Positions 30,226 to 38,400 of a stretch of 64,000 bases of DNA are shown piece by piece. Both the position numbers and the translations under genes were made by a program. Under the pieces are notes generated by a model. It saw only the letters and a program-made list of their open reading frames with translations, had not been told where the DNA came from and did not search any database. Origin of the DNA: Limisphaerales bacterium (GTDB lineage: Bacteria > Verrucomicrobiota > Verrucomicrobiia > Limisphaerales > SXTU01); NCBI GenBank assembly GCA_009773355.1, contig WRPG01000019.1:66913-130912 (forward strand), in the 5' to 3' direction. Within the stretch, counting starts at the first letter, position 1. Every line of letters begins with the position of its first letter.

Positions 30226-31761
30226 TTACTGGCGGACAGTGGCACGGAAGAGTTGCTCACGCAATTCCGCCGGTGAGTTGGATGCCGCGATGGCTTGTGC
30301 GACGAACGCGATGCGCTCCGGCGCGAACATCTCCAGCAGCGATACCTTCAACTCGCCGTCGCCGCACGCGAGCGTGACGTGGTCCCACTGCGCGGAGAGC
30401 ACAGCGGCGCTGAACTTCTGGATAAGCTTGCCACGGATGAGCGCGCGCGTGGTCTCCGGCGGCTCGAACATCGCGCGCTGAATCTCAGCTTCCGCTGGCA
30501 CGCCGCGCATCGCGCCAGACTGCTCCAGGCCGTAGTAAAGGCCCTCGTCGAAGTCCAGCCGGTGGTATTCGAGGTCGAGGCTTTGCAGCCACGGGTCATC
30601 GTCCGCGAGGTTCTGCGCGGCCTGGAACTCGCGGAGGAGCGCGAGCTTGGCGACCCAGTCCAGCCGGTCGCGACAGCGCAGCGGGTCGGCTTCGAGGTCG
30701 TTCAACACCGCTTCCCAATCAGCCACAAGTGCTGCCCGTTCCGGCGTGGACAAGTCGCACATTTCCTTCACTACGGCGAGATACTCGCGCTGCACGGCGA
30801 GCGCGGTGGAAGGACGGCGGTTCGCCAGCTTCACCTCCCAGCGATGACGCGGGTCGCGGGAGATGGCGGGAAGTGCGGCGAGCGGGTCAGCGAGCTGTGG
30901 GAAGGCGCGCTGCGGGTCGCGGAGGATGGCTTCGAGCACGAGGGCGGTGGTGCCCACCTTCAGCCGCGTGGCGAAGGGCGAGAGGTTAGCGTCGCCGATG
31001 ATGACGTGGAAGCGCCGCCACTGGCGCGGGTCGGCATGCGGCTCGTCGCGGGTGTTGATGAGCGGGCGCTTCTGCATCGTGTCCACGCTCTGCAGCTCGC
31101 TGAAGAAGTCGCTGCGCTGGGCGATTTGGAAGTGCGGCGAGACGAACTTGTCCTCCGCCTCTATGGCGAACTTGCCCGCACCGGCGAAGATTTGCCGCGT
31201 GACGAGGAAAGCCTGCGCGCCCGCCGCCAGCCGCTCCCACGGCAGCGCGCGGGGCAGCAGGTAATTCTCGTGGCAGCCGTAACTGTGGCCGCGGAAGTCG
31301 GTGTTGTTCTTGTAGAGCCGCACCGTCGCGCCGCGCGCCTTGGAGAGACGCTGGGCGCAGGCCAGCACAACGCGTTCGCCCGCGCGGTCGTGCGCGACCA
31401 GCTCGGCGAGCGTGGAGCACTCGGGCGTGCAGTATTCGGGGTGGGCGTGGTCGTTGTAGAAGCGCGCGCCGTTGCCGAGCGCGAGGTCGCTCTTGATCTC
31501 GGCGAAGGTCAGTTCGCGGTGCGTGTCCTGCTCGAAGTAATCCGCCTCGTCGAAGTCCTGCCGCAGCTCGGGCACGTCGAAGCCCCGGTCGTCGTGGTGC
31601 GGGTTCTCGGCTTCGTAATCCCAGCGCATCCGCACGCCCGGCTCCATCGCGCTGCGCACCAGCGCGATGGACTCCGCCACCACGTCCAAGTCCTCCACGC
31701 CATCCCGCGCGATGCCGTATTCGGTCTCGATGCCGAAGAGGATGGGAGGTTCTTTAGCCAC
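30226..31761 (-). CDS. Pup ligase/deamidase family enzyme (PafA/Dop-like)
   Basis: 511 residues of the carboxylate-amine ligase fold shared by PafA and Dop. ATP/Mg motif ILFGIETEYGIA at the N-terminus, RMRWDYEAENPHHDDRGFD, NGARFYNDHAHPEYCTPEC, LYKNNTDFRGHSYGCHENYL, FLVTRQIFAGAGKF, INTRDEPHADPRQWRRFHVI, GDANLSPFATRLKVGTTALV. Some blocks look PafA-like (GIETE, ELVAHDRAGERVV, SYGCHENYL, ALAVQREYLAVV) and others Dop-like (RWDYE..RGFD, GDANLS, KVGTTALVL), with an insertion before the HAHPEY strand where Dop has its loop. It is the only family member in the locus. The start is GTG 31761 (VAKEPPILFG); the longer frame would run into the divergent DnaJ-like gene. Confidence 0.88.
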   Translation of the reverse strand: MAKEPPILFGIETEYGIARDGVEDLDVVAESIALVRSAMEPGVRMRWDYEAENPHHDDRGFDVPELRQDFDEADYFEQDTHRELTFAEIKSDLALGNGARFYNDHAHPEYCTPECSTLAELVAHDRAGERVVLACAQRLSKARGATVRLYKNNTDFRGHSYGCHENYLLPRALPWERLAAGAQAFLVTRQIFAGAGKFAIEAEDKFVSPHFQIAQRSDFFSELQSVDTMQKRPLINTRDEPHADPRQWRRFHVIIGDANLSPFATRLKVGTTALVLEAILRDPQRAFPQLADPLAALPAISRDPRHRWEVKLANRRPSTALAVQREYLAVVKEMCDLSTPERAALVADWEAVLNDLEADPLRCRDRLDWVAKLALLREFQAAQNLADDDPWLQSLDLEYHRLDFDEGLYYGLEQSGAMRGVPAEAEIQRAMFEPPETTRALIRGKLIQKFSAAVLSAQWDHVTLACGDGELKVSLLEMFAPERIAFVAQAIAASNSPAELREQLFRATVRQ

Positions 31762-31893
31762 AGATGAAACACGGATGAAACACAGACGGCACGGGGCGAA
31801 AGTGCGGCTGTGCTTGAGCGCTGTCAATCGGATGGAAATCCTGCCCAAAAATCGTCTTTGCGAGAACCATCTGAGCCGGGGTAAGGTCGCGCC
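31762..31893. promoter_or_regulatory. Divergent gap with GATGAAACACG direct repeats
   Basis: Between the PafA/Dop-like and DnaJ-like genes. It has AGATGAAACACGGATGAAAC, ACAGACGG, words that look like half of an intergenic repeat element. Promoters for both genes may lie here; I could not assign boxes. Confidence 0.4.
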
Positions 31894-32811
31894 ATGTTGG
31901 ACAACCTCCAAGAATGCTACCGACTCCTTGACGTGGAGCCGGATGCTTCTCTTGAGGAGGTGAAGCGTTCCTACCGTGAGTTGGTCAAGGTTTGGCACCC
32001 GGACCGATTCGCCAACGACCCGAGCCTCCAAGCCAAGGCGCAAGAGAAGCTGAAGCAAATCAACCTCGCCTACGAACGATTGTGCGAAGCCAAAGGTGTA
32101 GAATCGCACTCAAAACCGGCCCGTGCGGAACCACCCCAGTCTGAGGCGAAGGCAACGGCTGCGCCGTCCAGTTCAAGCGGTCCGTCAGGCTTCAGGGATG
32201 AGCCGCGGCCGTCCCAATCGGCGGGGGCACATCAGCCCTCGGTGTTCCTTCGTGTAGCTGGCGTTTTCGTTATCTTGGTATTGGCGAGAGCTGTCTGGTT
32301 CGCGAATCTCCAACAAGCGCCAACCCTTAGCCAGCCGCTAAAAGCGCACGCTCGCGAACGACTCACCATCGCAGAGATTGCTGCTGCGCATCAGGAAGTG
32401 CTCAAAGTGCAGCCCGACTTGGGAATGAATCTCCAAGAGTTCAGTCGCTACGCTCAAACGAACCAGACTGATTATGACTTCTCAGAAGGGTTTTCTCATT
32501 CCGAAGTATTGGTTGGTCCTCGCAGCGCCACGGCAGCAGATGGGAGAATGACACAATCTTCTCCCGCACTGCCAGACGAACCAAACCAATCGCTGGGCAA
32601 CACTTCGGCGAAGGGTTACTTCGACGTAGGTGCGACCAAGGATGATGTGCTGGCTATCCAGGGGAATCCAGATGGAGCCAACGAGAACACTCTCACCTAC
32701 GGGATATCCAAGGTCTTTTTCGAAAATGGGAAGGTCGTTTCCTGGAAGGCATATCCATCGTGTCCGCTCAAAGTGAAACCGCCGCTCGACTTGTCAAGGC
32801 CGCCACGATGA
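31894..32811 (+). CDS. J-domain (DnaJ-like) membrane protein
   Basis: 305 residues. The J domain occupies the N-terminal 65 residues (YRLLDVEPDASLEEVKRSYR, HPD motif in VKVWHPDRFANDP, LKQINLAYERLCEA). A low-complexity linker, one membrane helix (FLRVAGVFVILVLARAVWF) and a C-terminal domain follow that resembles small SmpA/OmlA-like folds (GYFDVGATKDDVLAIQGNPD, LTYGISKVFFENGKVVSWK). It should recruit an Hsp70 at the membrane. The gene is on the opposite strand to the proteasome genes it separates and looks lower in G+C than they do, suggesting later arrival. Confidence 0.8.
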   Translation: MLDNLQECYRLLDVEPDASLEEVKRSYRELVKVWHPDRFANDPSLQAKAQEKLKQINLAYERLCEAKGVESHSKPARAEPPQSEAKATAAPSSSSGPSGFRDEPRPSQSAGAHQPSVFLRVAGVFVILVLARAVWFANLQQAPTLSQPLKAHARERLTIAEIAAAHQEVLKVQPDLGMNLQEFSRYAQTNQTDYDFSEGFSHSEVLVGPRSATAADGRMTQSSPALPDEPNQSLGNTSAKGYFDVGATKDDVLAIQGNPDGANENTLTYGISKVFFENGKVVSWKAYPSCPLKVKPPLDLSRPPR

Positions 32812-32838
32812 ATCTCGCAACTGGGTGTTTCTCTTCAG

Positions 32839-33549
32839 ATGAAACGATGGGCCATCTACATTGATATTGAGGGGTTCTCGCTCATTTACAGCGCGAGCGA
32901 AGTGAAGGCGATTCGGCTGTTGGGCGAGTTGATTCAGGCAATTTATCAAGTTGGCTCTCGGGCTTTCGGGGACGACCTCAACAGGTTGTTTGTGCATCAA
33001 ACAGGCGACGGCTTCATCATTGTTTCTGGTTCCAAATTCCAAAACACTGCAACTCCTCTTTCAATCGCAATTGTCCTGATGCGTAGTTTTCTGATGAGTG
33101 GCGGTGCCGCGAAGTGCGGTGTTGCTGAAGGCGATTTCGCGGACATCAAAGGATGCTATCCAGAGCCGATCCGAAGCCGCATGGCAAGCGGTGGCGTGGT
33201 GCCGCTCGGAAGTGGTTTCATGCGAGTCTTCCCTGTTATGGGAAGCGCAATGGTCCGGGCACATCAGCTAACAAATCGAGCGAGTGGGGCACTACTCCTG
33301 ATACCCCCAAAGATGGGCGAATCCTTACCTACTTCGTTTAAGGTCAGCAAGTGTGGAGAGGATTACTCGGTGATAGATTGGATACACAGCGACGCGCCTG
33401 AAATCGCTGAAATCGCTTTGAAGAGTGGCATTGACCTAGCGGTGGCTTCGAACTTGAGGAGCCAATTGGTGAATTACCTCCTTCTGAATCAAGACGGACC
33501 ATCAGCCAAATGGAGGCAGAATACTCTTCAGTTTAACGGCTGCGGATAA
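32839..33549 (+). CDS. Probable class III nucleotide-cyclase-like protein
   Basis: 236 residues. The motifs IYIDIEGFSLIY and HQTGDGFIIVSG are spaced like the two metal/substrate segments of class III adenylate/guanylate cyclases (usually DIxGFT and GDG). A region with small Gly-rich turns (SMARMASGG-like SRMASGGVVPLGSGF) follows. Other catalytic residues cannot be confirmed, so it may be a degenerate or sensory cyclase homologue. It has no signal peptide and is clearly less G+C-rich than the surroundings. It follows the DnaJ-like gene by 27 bases on the same strand. Confidence 0.6.
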   Translation: MKRWAIYIDIEGFSLIYSASEVKAIRLLGELIQAIYQVGSRAFGDDLNRLFVHQTGDGFIIVSGSKFQNTATPLSIAIVLMRSFLMSGGAAKCGVAEGDFADIKGCYPEPIRSRMASGGVVPLGSGFMRVFPVMGSAMVRAHQLTNRASGALLLIPPKMGESLPTSFKVSKCGEDYSVIDWIHSDAPEIAEIALKSGIDLAVASNLRSQLVNYLLLNQDGPSAKWRQNTLQFNGCG

Positions 33550-33577
33550 ATACGGCGGCGCTGACAGTTCAGCTTCG

Positions 33578-35275
33578 TCAAACCACCCCGCTCCGCTCGC
33601 CCTTCCGCGTCCGAACCGGGCCGAGCTTCACCACGTTCTCCGGGTCGAAGTCGGTGAGCTTGAGCCAGTCTTCGGTCAGGTCGGTGGCGGGGAAGAGGTC
33701 GTTTTCGTCGTGTTCGAGGCGGAGGGCGGTGAGGAGGTCGGCGCGGGTGAGCTGCGTGTCGGCCCGGGTCTCGATGGCGCGGCGGATGGCGAGGGACTTC
33801 GCGCGCTCGACCACGGCGGCGATGATCGCGCCGCTGGCGAGGTCGCCGCGACAGAGCAGCTCGCGGCGGCCGCTGCGGAAGTTCACTTCGGCGAACTCGT
33901 TGTCCGGCGTGCGGGCGAAGTGCGCGTCGGTCACGGCGCGGGCGAGGTCGGCCTTCGGCTCGGCGAGCGGGAGGGAGTCGCGCAGGTAGATTTCGTAGAT
34001 GGCCTGCGCACCGGCCTGGTCGGGACGGCGGACGCGGATTTTGCGGTCAATGCGTCCGGGCCGCAGGATGGCCGGGTCAATCAGGTCCGCACGGTTCGAG
34101 GCGAGGATGACGACGACGTTGGTGAGCGGTTCGATGCCGTCCATCTCGGTGCAGAACATCGGGACGAGCGTGCTGAGAATGCTGTTGAAGCGTCCGCCGC
34201 GCCGCGTGCCGAGGATGCTCTCGGCCTCGTCAATGAACAGGAACGCCAGCGCACCGTCCTTCGCACGCTCACGGCACTGGGCGAAGAGGTCGCGCACCTG
34301 CCGCTCGCTCTCGCCGACCCACATGTTGAGAATCTCCGGGCCTTTGACGTGCAGGAAAAACTCCGGATGGTCCACGCCGGTCTGCGTCTTGATTTGCTGG
34401 CGGAGGTTGTAGGCGGTGGCCTTGCCGAGCAGCGTCTTGCCGCAGCCGGGCGGGCCGTGGAGGAGAAAGCCTTTCGGCACCGAATGCTCGAACTTCTTGA
34501 ACAGGTCGCGATGGAGAAAGGGCAGTTCAATGGCGTCGCGGATGGCGCGCACGGCCTCCTCCTGTCCGCCAATGGCCGACCACGGGAGTTCGCTGACGGT
34601 CTCCAGCGAGCGCTCGACGCGTTTGCCGACGCCGATGATTTCGAGCGCGACGCGCTGGTTCACGTCGAGGCGCACCTCCATGCCGGGCTTCATCTTCTCC
34701 TTTGCCAGCAGGGCGGAACGCTGGATGACGAAGTTCGTGATGCCGGCTTCCTGACCGATGCGCAGGCGGCCGTCGGAGAGCAGTTCGTCCACGCGGACGA
34801 TGGGGCCGTTGCGGTCGAAGCCGAGGCCCTGCACGACGGCGAAGGCTTCGTTGCAGAGCACGCGCTGGCCGGCTTGCAGGCTGGCAAGCGGGATGGCCGG
34901 GTCCACGCGGCAGACGTAATCCGTGCCGCCGAGGCAGACGTGGGCCTTGTCGCGGTCCACGCCCGCGAGGAACGTGCCGACGCGGAAGGCGGGCGAGCGG
35001 AGCTTCTCGATGATGGCGTCCATCTTCTCGAGCGCGGCGCGAGCCTGGTCGTTCATCTCCTCCACGGCGGCGATGCGCTCGCGGAGATAGACCATGTCGA
35101 AGATGGAGGCGTGGCGTGGCGGGAGCTTGCTCGTGATGAGGTCCACGAGCTGGAGGGTGGAAAGCTGTTCGAGTTCCTCGCGCGGGAGGAGGTCGGCGAG
35201 CGGGGTGGAAGTCAGCGAAGGTTCAGTGGGCGAGGGTTGCTCGCGGGGCACCGGCTTTTTCTTCGGCTCGGCCAT
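33578..35275 (-). CDS. mpa: Proteasome-associated AAA ATPase (ARC/Mpa family)
   Basis: 565 residues. N-terminal coiled coil (YLRERIAAVEEMNDQARAAL), tandem OB region (about 95-215), then the AAA domain with Walker A GPPGCGKT (274-281), Walker B ALAFLFIDEAESILG (342-356), sensor VVILASNRADL and arginine finger region ILRPGRIDRKIRV. It should form the ring that binds Pup by the coiled coil and feeds substrate into the 20S core. The C-terminus ends GERSGVV, without the penultimate Tyr (GQYL) by which Mpa opens the proteasome gate. It is separated from the rest of the locus by two opposite-strand genes. Confidence 0.92.
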   Translation of the reverse strand: MAEPKKKPVPREQPSPTEPSLTSTPLADLLPREELEQLSTLQLVDLITSKLPPRHASIFDMVYLRERIAAVEEMNDQARAALEKMDAIIEKLRSPAFRVGTFLAGVDRDKAHVCLGGTDYVCRVDPAIPLASLQAGQRVLCNEAFAVVQGLGFDRNGPIVRVDELLSDGRLRIGQEAGITNFVIQRSALLAKEKMKPGMEVRLDVNQRVALEIIGVGKRVERSLETVSELPWSAIGGQEEAVRAIRDAIELPFLHRDLFKKFEHSVPKGFLLHGPPGCGKTLLGKATAYNLRQQIKTQTGVDHPEFFLHVKGPEILNMWVGESERQVRDLFAQCRERAKDGALAFLFIDEAESILGTRRGGRFNSILSTLVPMFCTEMDGIEPLTNVVVILASNRADLIDPAILRPGRIDRKIRVRRPDQAGAQAIYEIYLRDSLPLAEPKADLARAVTDAHFARTPDNEFAEVNFRSGRRELLCRGDLASGAIIAAVVERAKSLAIRRAIETRADTQLTRADLLTALRLEHDENDLFPATDLTEDWLKLTDFDPENVVKLGPVRTRKGERSGVV

Positions 35276-35331
35276 GGCGGGACATTACGCGCGGCGAGGG
35301 GGTTTGCAAACTCTCACCGCAAGAAGGGATT

Positions 35332-35409
35332 GCCACAAAGAAGCGCAAAGACGCTCAAAAAAGTTGCCGAGAGAAAACCCTCTTGCGCCTTCTTGCGCCT
35401 CTTTGTGGC
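35332..35409. repeat. Inverted repeat, CACAAAGAGGCGCAAGAAGG family
   Basis: GCCACAAAGAAGCGCAAAGA, CGCTC on the left faces CTTGCGCCTTCTTGCGCCTC, TTTGTGGC on the right (imperfect). The words also occur at 17698-17760. It lies between fabI and the ARC ATPase gene on the same strand. Confidence 0.75.
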
Positions 35410-35428
35410 TGAGAACTCGCCTCGGCGG

Positions 35429-36220
35429 CTAAGTGGCCTTCGGAGCTTCGGTCATGCCCATCACCTGATAGCCGCAGTCCACGTAGAGGACCTGGCCGGT
35501 GATGGCGGCCGCGCCGTCGCTGGCGAGGAAGGTGCCGGTCGCGCCGAGTTCGTCGGGGAGGACGTTGCGCTTGAGCGGGGCGTGCTGCTCGTAGTGCTTG
35601 AGCATGGCGCTGAAGCCGGCGATGCCGCGAGCGGCCAGCGTGTTCACCGGGCCGGCGGAGATGCAGTTCACGCGAATCCTCTGCCCGCCGAGGTCGTAGG
35701 CGAGGTAGCGGGTGCTGGCTTCGAGCGCGGCCTTGGCCACGCCCATGACGTTGTAGTGCGGGATGACCTTCTCCGCACCATAATAACTCATCGCCACGAT
35801 GCTGCCGCCTTCGGTCATCAACGGCGCGGCCCCGCGCGCGAGCGCGACAAGCGAGTAGGCGCTCACGTCGTGGGCGACTTTGAAGGCGTCGCGGGTGGTG
35901 TTCACGAAGCGGCCTTCGAGCGCCTCCTTCGGCGCGAAGGCGACGGCGTGGAGCAACAGGTGCAGCTTGCCGAACTTCTGCTGCACGGCGGCGAAGACGG
36001 CGGTGATGTCCTCGTCCTTGGTCACGTCGCACGGCAGCAGCAGCGTGTCCGGGCCGAAGGTGGCGACGAGTTCCTCGACGTTCTCCTTGAGCCGCTCGCC
36101 CTGATAGGTGAAGGCGAGCGTGGCCCCGGCCTTGTGCCAGGCCTGCGCGATGGCCCACGCGATGGAGCGCTTGTTGGCGACGCCGAAGACGAGTCCGATT
36201 TTGCCAGCGAGTAGTGACAT
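35429..36220 (-). CDS. fabI: Enoyl-ACP reductase (NADH), FabI
   Basis: 263 residues of the short-chain dehydrogenase fold with FabI features: GLVFGVANKRSIAWAIAQA (nucleotide loop), LAFTYQGERLKENVEEL, LLHAVAFAPKEALEGRF, catalytic Tyr/Lys in SYYGAEKVIPHYNVMGVAKA, RIRVNCISAGPVNTLAARGI and YVDCGYQVMGM. It reduces enoyl-ACP in the last step of fatty-acid elongation. ATG 36220 (MSLLAGKIGLV) gives the normal length. No other fab gene is near. Confidence 0.93.
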   Translation of the reverse strand: MSLLAGKIGLVFGVANKRSIAWAIAQAWHKAGATLAFTYQGERLKENVEELVATFGPDTLLLPCDVTKDEDITAVFAAVQQKFGKLHLLLHAVAFAPKEALEGRFVNTTRDAFKVAHDVSAYSLVALARGAAPLMTEGGSIVAMSYYGAEKVIPHYNVMGVAKAALEASTRYLAYDLGGQRIRVNCISAGPVNTLAARGIAGFSAMLKHYEQHAPLKRNVLPDELGATGTFLASDGAAAITGQVLYVDCGYQVMGMTEAPKAT

Positions 36221-36369
36221 AACATTGAAAGGATGCGGTGAGCGGACGCGGCGTGGCAAGGTGGGAGTTCGGCAGCGCGGAGAACCTGCTGGCCCGGACA
36301 AAACTTTTCCGAAACTATCACCAAGGATTTCACCGCGCCGCTTGTCCTACTGTGCAAAACCAACGCCGC

Positions 36370-36918
36370 ATGGCCGACACGGATGAGGAACTGGGATGGG
36401 TTCGCGCCAGCCAGACGGGCGACCCGGCGGCGTTTGGGCGGCTGGTCGGCCGCCATCAGCGCATGATTCACGCCCTCGCCTATCGTATGACCGGCTCGCT
36501 CGCCGAGGCGGAGGATTTGGCGCAGGAAACTTTCATCGCGGCGTGGCACCAACTCGAGGGCTTCCGGGGCGAGGCCAGCTTTTCCTCATGGATCTACCGC
36601 ATCGCCGTGAATCGCTGTCTGAACTGGCGCTCCCGCGCCCAGCGCCGCGACTCTGTCCATCAAGCGTGGAGCGAACAGCGCGAGTCAATCCCTAGCGGTG
36701 ACGCCCCCCGCGCCCGTCAGGTGCAGGAGGCCCTGCTCCAACTCGACCCCGCGCAGCGTGCCACCATCGTGCTCACCGTTTATGATGGGCTGAACCACGC
36801 CGAGGCTGCGCGCGCATTGGGCTGCGCGGAAACCACTGTCTCGTGGCGCGTCTTCACGGCACGGAGGAAATTGAGGAAGCTGCTCGCCAATGTGCAGGGC
36901 AAGGGAGGTGGCGCGTGA
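36370..36918 (+). CDS. ECF sigma factor heading the Sel1/CsgG operon
   Basis: 182 residues: region 2 (FGRLVGRHQRMIHALAYRMT, EAEDLAQETFIAAWHQLEGF, FSSWIYRIAVNRCLNWRSRA) and region 4 (LLQLDPAQRATIVLTVYDGL, NHAEAARALGCAETTVSWRV). Its stop overlaps the next start as GTGA, and a membrane protein that fits an anti-sigma factor follows. It is therefore a classic sigma/anti-sigma pair, unlike the kinase-linked sigma at 2.9 kb. The upstream 150 bases presumably carry an autoregulated promoter; I could not pick one out. The ATG at 36370 is the first start before the domain. Confidence 0.9.
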   Translation: MADTDEELGWVRASQTGDPAAFGRLVGRHQRMIHALAYRMTGSLAEAEDLAQETFIAAWHQLEGFRGEASFSSWIYRIAVNRCLNWRSRAQRRDSVHQAWSEQRESIPSGDAPRARQVQEALLQLDPAQRATIVLTVYDGLNHAEAARALGCAETTVSWRVFTARRKLRKLLANVQGKGGGA

Positions 36919-37514
36919 GCCACCGTGACGACGAACTCAACGAATTGCTCCGCACCACCTGTGTGCCGGACCGAACTCCCGGGTATTGGGAGGAATTTCC
37001 ACTGACCGTCCTGCGGCAACTGCACCGCCCCGTCAGCCCGCCGGTTGACGCATCTTCGTCCCAGCGCCTCTGGGCGTGGGGCCTCGGGCTGGCGACGGCG
37101 TGCCTGGTGCTGGGTTTCTTCGCCGGCTTTCGGCGTGGCCACGCCGTCGGCTTCAGTGCGGCCGACGTGGCGCAGAGCCGGAAGATTTACCAGGAAGTGG
37201 CCGCGCTCTTTCCCGACCGCGTGCAAACCGTGCTGCTCAACGGGCGCGGCTCGCAGCTCGTGCTCGCCAGCGACGCGCAGCGGCCCGCCTCCGCGCCGTT
37301 GCTGGTGCAAATCTGCCACGCGGGGGATTGCCGGCGGTTCATCACGTTCAGCGGCCAGCGCGTGGCGTTGAACGGGGAGACCTTTGAGGTTTTGTCAGAC
37401 GCCGAGGGCAATGTGCTGGTGGTCGGGGAACGATTGGCGTGGAGCAGCGGCGAGCCGCGCAAGGCCGCCGCCGGCTACCACATTCGCGCGACCGCGCTGG
37501 GGGAGGCGCTGTGA
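36915..37514 (+). CDS. Probable membrane anti-sigma factor
   Basis: 199 residues from a GTG that overlaps the sigma-factor stop, with GGGAGG 7-12 bases upstream. A short cytoplasmic N-terminus (DDELNELLRTTCVPDRTPGY) is followed by one membrane helix (WAWGLGLATACLVLGFFAGF) and a periplasmic part with two Cys (ICHAGDCRRFITF). No zinc-binding HxxxCxxC anti-sigma motif is visible, so assignment rests on position, topology and coupling. The periplasmic domain would sense the inducing signal. Confidence 0.7.
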   Translation: MSHRDDELNELLRTTCVPDRTPGYWEEFPLTVLRQLHRPVSPPVDASSSQRLWAWGLGLATACLVLGFFAGFRRGHAVGFSAADVAQSRKIYQEVAALFPDRVQTVLLNGRGSQLVLASDAQRPASAPLLVQICHAGDCRRFITFSGQRVALNGETFEVLSDAEGNVLVVGERLAWSSGEPRKAAAGYHIRATALGEAL

Positions 37515-38365
37515 ATGCGCAGCGCGGAACGCGGAATGTGGAGGGCCGGCGGCGGCTGGCCGTGGCGCTCCTGCTCGCGGCGGTGTCGTCCGGGGCGGTG
37601 GAAGTCGTGCCATCGGCCCCGCCGCAGCAAGTCTTCGCCGGCGGGGCGCGAGCGGTGGAGGTGCGTTTCCGCAACGACGCGGCGACACCTTCACGCGTCG
37701 AGGTGCGGCTTCATTTGTTCCAGCTCACTTCCGCCACCGCCGCGCCAGTGGGCGGTGCGCGCGTGTGGAAAACGCTGGCAGTCCTGCCCGGCCAGACGGT
37801 TGTCGAGAGCGCAAGCGTGGATGTTCCCGCCGTGCGGGCCGCCACGCGCTTCGCCGCACGCTGGCTGGATGCTGGCGGGCGGCTGCTCGGGGTGACGGAG
37901 TTATGGGCGCACCCAGACAATCTGCTCGACGCGCTGAAACTGCTGGTCGGCGGGCAGCCGATCGGTGTCGCGGAGAGCAGGCCGGGATTGCAACTGGTGC
38001 TGGCTGCGCGCGGCATTCCAGTCGCCGAGCTGAAGCGCGCGGAAGATTGGAACCGATTTCGCGGGCGGCTGGCGTTTGTGGCGAACCAGCCGGAGTCAAC
38101 TCAAGGCGAACTCCGGCTGGAGCCTGCCCTGCTGGCCCGCGCCAAGGAGGGACTGGCGGTGGTCTGGTTCCAGACCTCGCCGGCAATTTCACCGCCCGCG
38201 CTGCCAGTCGTCGAGCGGGTGCGCGTCGGGCGCGGCACCGTGCTGCTTGCGCCGGCGTCCGCCCTGGACGGACTCGACCGCTCCGCTGCCGCGCAGCGCG
38301 CGCTCGTGCGGCTGGCGGAACTGGCCTTGTCCCCGCCGGCACAATTGCTCGCCCTCACCCCATGA
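37511..38365 (+). CDS. Unknown exported protein, operon gene 3
   Basis: 284 residues from a GTG overlapping the anti-sigma stop (GTGA), preceded by GGGAGGC. N-terminal signal (RRLAVALLLAAVSSGAVEVV), then a beta-rich domain (GGARAVEVRFRNDA, RVEVRLHLFQLTSATAAPV, GQTVVESASVDVPAVRAATR) that looks immunoglobulin-like, and a second part with GRLAFVANQPESTQGELRLE and GRGTVLLAPASALDGLD. No family is recognised. Its place between the anti-sigma and CsgG-like genes suggests a periplasmic part of the same system. Confidence 0.65.
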   Translation: MNAQRGTRNVEGRRRLAVALLLAAVSSGAVEVVPSAPPQQVFAGGARAVEVRFRNDAATPSRVEVRLHLFQLTSATAAPVGGARVWKTLAVLPGQTVVESASVDVPAVRAATRFAARWLDAGGRLLGVTELWAHPDNLLDALKLLVGGQPIGVAESRPGLQLVLAARGIPVAELKRAEDWNRFRGRLAFVANQPESTQGELRLEPALLARAKEGLAVVWFQTSPAISPPALPVVERVRVGRGTVLLAPASALDGLDRSAAAQRALVRLAELALSPPAQLLALTP

Positions 38366-38400
38366 ACTGTCCTAGCCTTCCGCCACATTCCCGCACCGCC

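Noticed and set aside
31762-32109. Longer N-terminus for the PafA/Dop-like protein
   Set aside because: It would cross the divergent DnaJ-like gene. The family starts near ILFGIETEYG, just after GTG 31761.
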